Assembly: GCF_937997535.1 (NCBI RefSeq)
Contig: NZ_CALKTT010000078.1
Coordinates: 1 to 10,572 of the forward strand
DNA length: 10,572 nt
Source of the DNA: an uncultured Campylobacter sp.
GTDB lineage: Bacteria; Campylobacterota; Campylobacteria; Campylobacterales; Campylobacteraceae
Direction of reading: 5' to 3'
The notes under the pieces are model-generated. The model was not told the origin of the DNA, ran no database searches, and saw nothing but the letters and a program-made list of their open reading frames with translations. Made by a program: the position numbers and the translations under genes. The first letter of the stretch is position 1. The number at the start of each line of letters is the position of its first letter. Positions 6,649 through 10,572 of this stretch are shown here, one piece after another.

Positions 6649-8172
6649 ATGCAAGAGCTTGCTAGCGTGGATTGGTCGAGGGCGCAGTTTGCGCTCACGG
6701 CACTTTATCACTTTCTTTTCGTGCCCCTAACGCTGGGGCTTAGCTTTATCGTGGCGTTTATGGAGAGCCTGTATGTCGCGACAGGCAAACAGGAGTGGCT
6801 CAAGATCACTAAATTTTGGCTGCGCCTTTTCGGTATAAATTTCGCCATCGGCGTCGCGACCGGCATCATAATGGAGTTTGAGTTCGGCACCAACTGGGCG
6901 AATTACAGCTGGTTTGTGGGCGACATCTTCGGCGCGCCGCTTGCGATCGAGGGCTTGCTAGCGTTTTTCTTGGAGGCTACCTTTTTTGCGGTAATGTTCT
7001 TCGGCTGGGATCGCGTAAGCAAGAAATTTCATCTTCTTTCAACCTGGCTTGTGGCGATCGGATCAAATTTAAGCGCATATTGGATCCTAATCGCGAATGC
7101 TTGGATGCAAAACCCGGTAGGCACGAGCTTTAATCCCGATACGATGCGTAACGAGATGAGTAATTTTTTAGATATCGCGCTATCTCACTTCGGAGTGGCT
7201 AAATTTTTACATACCGTCGGCGGCGGCTATATTACAGCGGCGCTTTTCGTGCTTGGAATTTCGGCGTTTTATATGCTAAAAAACAAAGACTTTGCGCTTG
7301 CTAAAAAAAGCTTCATCGTGGCGGCAAGCTTCGGTATGCTAAGCTCGCTTTTCGTGCTATTTAGCGGCGACGAGAGCGCCTATCAGGTCGCGCAAAAGCA
7401 GCCGATGAAGCTTGCGGCGATGGAGGGGCTGTATAAAGGCGAAGTAAACGCGGGTATCGTCGCGGCAGGAGTTTTAAATCCGAGCAAAACCGCGGGAGAC
7501 GATAAGGAGTCGTTTTTGTTTGAGATTAAAGCACCTTACGCGCTAGGGCTGATGGCTACGAGAGGGCTTGATAATTTTACGCCGGGCATCGATGATTTGG
7601 TATTTGGAAACGAAAAATTCGGCATCGAAGGCGCGGATAAAAAGATCGAAAAAGGCAAAATCGCCCTGCAAGCACTGAAGGATTACAAGCTCGCCAAAGA
7701 CGTGAATGACACCGCGGCAATGCAGCAGGCTCGCGAAATTTTATTCGGCAACCAAAATATGCAAAATTTAGGCTACGGCTACCTTGACGACGCGAAGCAG
7801 ATCGTCCCTCCCGTGGCGCTTACCTTTTACAGCTTCCACGTGATGGTGGCCTTGGGAAGCTATTTTATCTTGCTATTTTTCGTGACGCTATTTTTGGCGA
7901 TGCGAAAAAACCTCGCCGAATACAAGAAAATTCTGTGGCTTTGCGTCTTTAGCATCCCTCTGGGATACGTCGCGTGCGAGGCGGGCTGGATCGTAGCCGA
8001 AGTAGGGCGCCAGCCGTGGGCGATACAAGATCTTATGCCGGTGGGCGTCGCGGCTACGAGCCTGGCGGGGACGAACATAATGATCTCGTTTGCGCTCTTT
8101 GCGGTTTTATTTACGGTTTTATTCATAGCCGAGATAAAGATCATGCTAAAACAGATAAAGATAGGATTTTAA
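6649..8172 (+). CDS. cydA: Cytochrome bd-type quinol oxidase subunit I
   Basis: A 507-residue membrane subunit that oxidises quinol and reduces oxygen to water at the inner membrane. Key positions follow E. coli CydA with an offset of two: His21 (E. coli His19), Glu101 and Glu109 (Glu99, Glu107), His188 (His186), Lys254 and Glu259 in KLAAME (Lys252, Glu257, quinol site). The Met of FHVMVALG is at 399 (Met393 in E. coli). GRQPW is at 453-457. The insert between Glu259 and Met399 is about as long as in E. coli, so this is not a short-loop form. Nine or so membrane spans are visible. AAGGAG (6638-6643) gives a strong start at 6649. In C. jejuni the homologous enzyme (CioAB) is a cyanide-resistant oxidase reported to lack a typical heme d signal, so heme content here cannot be deduced from these ligands. 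Loop phrases such as AYQVAQKQPMKLAAMEG also resemble Bacteroidetes CydA. Confidence 0.96.
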   Translation: MQELASVDWSRAQFALTALYHFLFVPLTLGLSFIVAFMESLYVATGKQEWLKITKFWLRLFGINFAIGVATGIIMEFEFGTNWANYSWFVGDIFGAPLAIEGLLAFFLEATFFAVMFFGWDRVSKKFHLLSTWLVAIGSNLSAYWILIANAWMQNPVGTSFNPDTMRNEMSNFLDIALSHFGVAKFLHTVGGGYITAALFVLGISAFYMLKNKDFALAKKSFIVAASFGMLSSLFVLFSGDESAYQVAQKQPMKLAAMEGLYKGEVNAGIVAAGVLNPSKTAGDDKESFLFEIKAPYALGLMATRGLDNFTPGIDDLVFGNEKFGIEGADKKIEKGKIALQALKDYKLAKDVNDTAAMQQAREILFGNQNMQNLGYGYLDDAKQIVPPVALTFYSFHVMVALGSYFILLFFVTLFLAMRKNLAEYKKILWLCVFSIPLGYVACEAGWIVAEVGRQPWAIQDLMPVGVAATSLAGTNIMISFALFAVLFTVLFIAEIKIMLKQIKIGF

Positions 8173-8173
8173 G

Positions 8174-9280
8174 ATGCACGAAATTTTTCAAATTTATTGG
8201 TGGTGCGTGGTTTCGCTTCTGGGCGGAATTTTGGTTTTTATGCTCTTCGTGCAGGGCGGTCAGACGCTGCTTTTTACGCTGGCAAAGAGTGAGACCGAGA
8301 AGGATTTTATAATAAATTCCATCGGCAAGAAATGGGAGCTTACGTTTACTACGCTCGTGATGTTCGGCGGAGCGTGCTTTGCAGCGTTTCCGCTATTTTA
8401 TGCGACCAGCTTCGGCGGGGCGTATTGGGCGTGGATGGCTCTGCTTTTTTGCTTCATAATCCAAGCCGTCGCTTACGAATACAGAAAAAAGCCCGATAAT
8501 TTCTTGGGCGCTAAAACTTATGAAGCCTTTCTTTTCATGAACGGCTCTCTGGGCACGGTCCTGCTTGGTATCATCGTCTCGACGCTTTTTAGCGGCAGCG
8601 AGTTTGCGCTGGGTGATAATAATTTCGTGCAGTGGAAAAACCCGGCTCGCGGACTTGAGGCGCTAGCAAATCCGTTTAATTACATCTTGGGAGTTGCGCT
8701 ATTTTTCTGCGCTAGGACGGGAGCGAGCTTATATTTGATGAACAATATCGCCGAGCCTGAAATGATCGCTAAGCTCAAAGCCTCGCTTAAATTTAATGCT
8801 AGCGCGTTTTTGGTATTTTTCATCGCGTTTTTGGCGTGGGTCTTGCTAAAGCAGGGCTACGCAGTCGGTGCGGGCGGCATCGTAAGCCTTGAGAGCTTTA
8901 AGTATCTGCATAACTACCTAAGCCTGCCTGCGGCGCTAGTGTTGCTGCTGCTAGGTGTCGTGATGGTGCTGGTGGGAATATTCAAAGGTGCATTTACAAG
9001 CAGCGTGCGCGGGATATTTTTTTACGGAGTGGGAGTCGTATGCGCGGTAACGAGCGTATTTTTGATCCTGGGTCTAAATCACACGGCGTTTTATCCGTCA
9101 AATTTCGACCTGCAAAGCTCGCTTTCGATAAGCAACGCAAGCTCAAGCCTCTATACGCTTAAGACGATGTTTTACGTGTCGTTTCTAGTGCCTTTCGTGC
9201 TGGGTTATATCAGCTATGTTTGGCGCGCGATGGATGCAAAAAAGCTTGATAAAGAGGGGCTTTCAAACGAGCATTATTAG
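8174..9280 (+). CDS. cydB: Cytochrome bd-type quinol oxidase subunit II, divergent class
   Basis: A 368-residue polytopic membrane protein with about eight or nine spans, the partner of CydA. It starts one base after the cydA stop, with TAGGA (8162-8166) upstream. The N-terminal half aligns by eye with E. coli CydB: IYWW, ETEKDFIINSI, then FGGACFAAFPLFYATSFGGAYW. Two E. coli motifs are altered. The TDGFDMG region (Asp26, Asp29) reads FVQGGQ (25-30), and HWDGNQVW (Asp58, proposed proton path) reads KWELTFTT, with Glu55 at the Asp58 position. The C-terminal part keeps LNHTAFYPS and a SSLYTLKTM segment like E. coli's SSQLTLNVM. This pattern is what I remember for Bacteroidetes CydB, so it is likely a functional subfamily and not decay. 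The cydA context makes the identity secure. Confidence 0.93.
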   Translation: MHEIFQIYWWCVVSLLGGILVFMLFVQGGQTLLFTLAKSETEKDFIINSIGKKWELTFTTLVMFGGACFAAFPLFYATSFGGAYWAWMALLFCFIIQAVAYEYRKKPDNFLGAKTYEAFLFMNGSLGTVLLGIIVSTLFSGSEFALGDNNFVQWKNPARGLEALANPFNYILGVALFFCARTGASLYLMNNIAEPEMIAKLKASLKFNASAFLVFFIAFLAWVLLKQGYAVGAGGIVSLESFKYLHNYLSLPAALVLLLLGVVMVLVGIFKGAFTSSVRGIFFYGVGVVCAVTSVFLILGLNHTAFYPSNFDLQSSLSISNASSSLYTLKTMFYVSFLVPFVLGYISYVWRAMDAKKLDKEGLSNEHY

Positions 9281-9429
9281 GCGCGTCAGCTCCAGCATGG
9301 CTTCCGTGCGCCGTGTGGCGGCGAGAAGTTACTCTCGTGCGCGGCACTGCGCGCTTTTGCGCTTAGTTAAATTTCATATCGGCGGCGTTTTTTATGCGCC
9401 GCATCTATAAAAAATTTTAAGGATTAAAA
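9281..9429 (+). other. Spacer with short hairpins between cydB and the small ORF
   Basis: The spacer is GC-rich up to about 9402, unlike the AT-rich aroE-cydA gap, and then AT-rich to the next start codon. Three small inverted repeats are visible: CGAGA/TCTCG (9322-9337), GCGCG/CGCGC with a 6-base loop (about 9340-9355) and GCGGCG/CGCCGC (9382-9402, 9-base loop). None has a T-run directly after it that would make a good terminator. They may stabilise the cydB 3' end or partly separate the small ORF from cydAB. No known RNA family is recognised. Confidence 0.4.
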
Positions 9430-9534
9430 ATGGTCAAATCTTTAGTTTTCATCGCGATTTGGATGATCTTACTCGTAGGAAGCTATAAATTTATAAAGCT
9501 AAACATTACTCATCACGAAAAAAGAGAGCAGTAA
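9430..9534 (+). CDS. 34-residue single-span membrane protein, possible oxidase small subunit
   Basis: A short ORF from ATG 9430 to TAA 9532-9534. TAAGGA at 9418-9423 sits six bases upstream, as good a ribosome binding site as any in the window. Residues 4-19 (SLVFIAIWMILLVGSY) form one membrane span. A basic, then mixed-charge tail follows with KFIKLN, a His pair (28-29) and KREQ at the end. The size and topology match the small third subunits of cytochrome bd oxidases (CydX, about 37 residues in E. coli; CydS in Geobacillus), but I see no sequence identity to them. It lies 149 bases after cydB and ends just before a strong hairpin, so it can be the last gene of the cydAB transcript. The call as a real gene rests on the binding site, hydrophobicity and position; the role is inference. 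Confidence 0.6.
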   Translation: MVKSLVFIAIWMILLVGSYKFIKLNITHHEKREQ

Positions 9535-9554
9535 AAGGGTAGAAATTTTAAAAG

Positions 9555-9608
9555 CTTGCGGCCCGGAATTTTGCTTTAAATTTAAAAAGCGAAATCTAGG
9601 GCCGCAAG
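9555..9608. terminator. Long two-tier hairpin between convergent genes
   Basis: Outer arms CTTGCGGCCC (9555-9564) and GGGCCGCAAG (9599-9608) pair perfectly over ten bases. Inside, TTTTGCTTT (9569-9577) pairs with AAAGCGAAA (9586-9594) with one G-T wobble, around an eight-base AT loop. Read on the minus strand the hairpin is followed by CTTTTAAAATTTCT, a fair U-tract for ending the SbmA-type gene. On the plus strand the following bases are less T-rich. It sits between two gene ends, so a shared terminator is the likely role. Confidence 0.75.
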
Positions 9609-9626
9609 GTGCGGGCGAAATTTTAT

Positions 9627-10572
9627 CTAGCCCTTGTAGTCGATATTTTTTTCAAACTCTTTAAGTCGCATATGGATTGAGCGAAGCTCCGTGATCGTCG
9701 TCCAGTTATTCATAAAAATACTAAAACTACCGCGCACCTGATTAAAAGCGTTGCTTACCTGAACCATAACTCCAAGTGTAATTACCTTAGTAAATAACCC
9801 AGGACCCATTATCAAGTAAGGTACGATCATTAGAAACTGCGAGAATGAGTTAAACCACATATCAAAATAGCAGTAGTGCAGGTATAGTTTGAAATAGTTA
9901 TATTTGATCTTATCGAATAGCGAAAGAATTTTTTCCTCATCTGCGTAATTTATCTTATCCTCTTCCGCAAAAACAAGCTCTTTTCTAAACGCCGCCTCAA
10001 CTTTTTGGTTGTTGTATTCCAGTCTCGGCAGATACCAGCCCACCAACCAAGAAATTATTAATCCGCCGATGCTAACTAAAAGTGCGATCCAGACGAGCGA
10101 GCCGGGGATTTTTTTTAGAAATTCAAAAGGGACATTGCTGCTAAGCCCCCACAGCACCGGTATGAACGCAAACAGCGTCATAGCCGCCGAAAGCACTCTC
10201 GTGCCCATCTCTTCGATAGTTTTTGAGAAACGAAAGATATCCTCTTGGATACGTTGCGAGCTGCCTTCGATATCTTTGCTGACCTTTTTCCAGTATGAAA
10301 AATAGGAAAACGTCATCGCTTCTCGCCATTTAAATGCCCAAACCCGCGCTGCGTATCGCTCCGAAATTGCAGAGACTACGTAGGGCATCGCTATCCATAA
10401 AAAAATCTTCATCTGCGCGTAGAAATCACCTAGCGTATGGCGATCTACGTTTTGGCACAGATCGTAAAACGCGCGATACCATTCGTTTATTCGCACATTT
10501 AAAGTAGTTTGATACCAATTGATCGCAATTAGAAAAAATATTCCGGAATATGCCCAAAATGCCCATTTTTTG
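9627..10572 (-). CDS. sbmA: SbmA/BacA family peptide transporter, 5' end outside window
   Basis: This minus-strand gene reads open to the right edge of the window, leaving 314 visible residues; E. coli SbmA has 406, so roughly 80-90 N-terminal residues are missing. SbmA and BacA are inner-membrane, proton-driven importers that resemble ABC exporters without an ATPase and take up peptides such as microcins, bleomycin and proline-rich antimicrobials. Matching segments in order are INEWYRAFYDLCQN, FKWREAMT, EGSSQRIQEDIFRFSKTIEEMG, VEAAFRKELVFAEED, NYFKLYLHYCYFD and NAFNQVRGSFSIFMNNWTTITEL near the end. The GTG at 10496 is not the true start, because family-like sequence (FFLIAINWYQTTLNV) continues upstream of it in frame. 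No ATPase domain is visible, which separates it from the fused ABC relatives of the family (YddA type), where it would be C-terminal; the stop at 9627 comes right after the membrane domain. It is convergent with the cyd unit and probably unrelated to it. Confidence 0.9.
   Translation of the reverse strand, partial: KKWAFWAYSGIFFLIAINWYQTTLNVRINEWYRAFYDLCQNVDRHTLGDFYAQMKIFLWIAMPYVVSAISERYAARVWAFKWREAMTFSYFSYWKKVSKDIEGSSQRIQEDIFRFSKTIEEMGTRVLSAAMTLFAFIPVLWGLSSNVPFEFLKKIPGSLVWIALLVSIGGLIISWLVGWYLPRLEYNNQKVEAAFRKELVFAEEDKINYADEEKILSLFDKIKYNYFKLYLHYCYFDMWFNSFSQFLMIVPYLIMGPGLFTKVITLGVMVQVSNAFNQVRGSFSIFMNNWTTITELRSIHMRLKEFEKNIDYKG

Noticed and set aside
7974..8312. 112-residue plus-strand ORF across the cydA-cydB junction
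   Set aside because: It overlaps both conserved subunits in another frame and is Arg/Gly-rich, as expected for a shadow frame.
9216..9410. 64-residue plus-strand ORF crossing the cydB end
   Set aside because: Most of it reads cydB and the spacer out of frame, it has an Arg/Ser-rich composition typical of a shifted frame, and there is no ribosome binding site at its start.
10494..10496. GTG as the start codon of the SbmA-type gene
   Set aside because: The frame stays open to the window edge and encodes family-like membrane sequence upstream, so the gene is truncated by the window and does not begin here.

Overview
This window is chromosomal DNA of a Campylobacter-like bacterium (Campylobacterota). 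Three things point there: the protein sequences of Fur, LysS, GlyA and AroE; the tightly packed cvpA-fur-lysS-glyA order known from Campylobacter jejuni; and the abundant AAATTT/AAAATTTT words. Coding GC looks well above that of C. jejuni by eye, so one of the higher-GC, mostly oral species is more likely. The species cannot be fixed from the sequence alone. I saw no tRNA, rRNA, CRISPR array, transposase or phage gene.

Positions 1-4051 are one plus-strand run. The tail of an unrecognised gene overlaps cvpA, cvpA overlaps fur, and lysS and glyA follow with gaps of 1-2 bases. lysS starts at TTG and glyA at GTG. A palindromic hairpin follows glyA. A likely extended -10 promoter then starts a second unit: a membrane-anchored SPOR-domain protein with a lysine/glutamate repeat linker, sharing one base with aroE (GTG start).

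Positions 5963-6439 form the one long gene-free gap. It is AT-rich and carries a likely promoter near its right end. This promoter serves a respiratory cassette made of a DUF4492 small membrane protein, cydA and cydB, packed with gaps of 1-2 bases. A 149-base, partly GC-rich spacer separates cydB from a 34-codon single-span membrane ORF with a good ribosome binding site, a candidate extra oxidase subunit. CydA keeps the usual heme and quinol residues. CydB lacks the N-terminal Asp motifs of E. coli CydB and, as I recall it, looks like the Bacteroidetes form. That makes this cassette the most interesting part of the window.

A long two-tier hairpin at 9555-9608 lies between the small ORF and a convergent minus-strand gene. 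That gene encodes an SbmA/BacA-type peptide transporter whose N-terminus lies beyond the window's right edge. I found no clearly new defence or mobile system. The best leads are the small ORF, the CydB variant with its DUF4492 partner, and the repeat linker of the SPOR protein.
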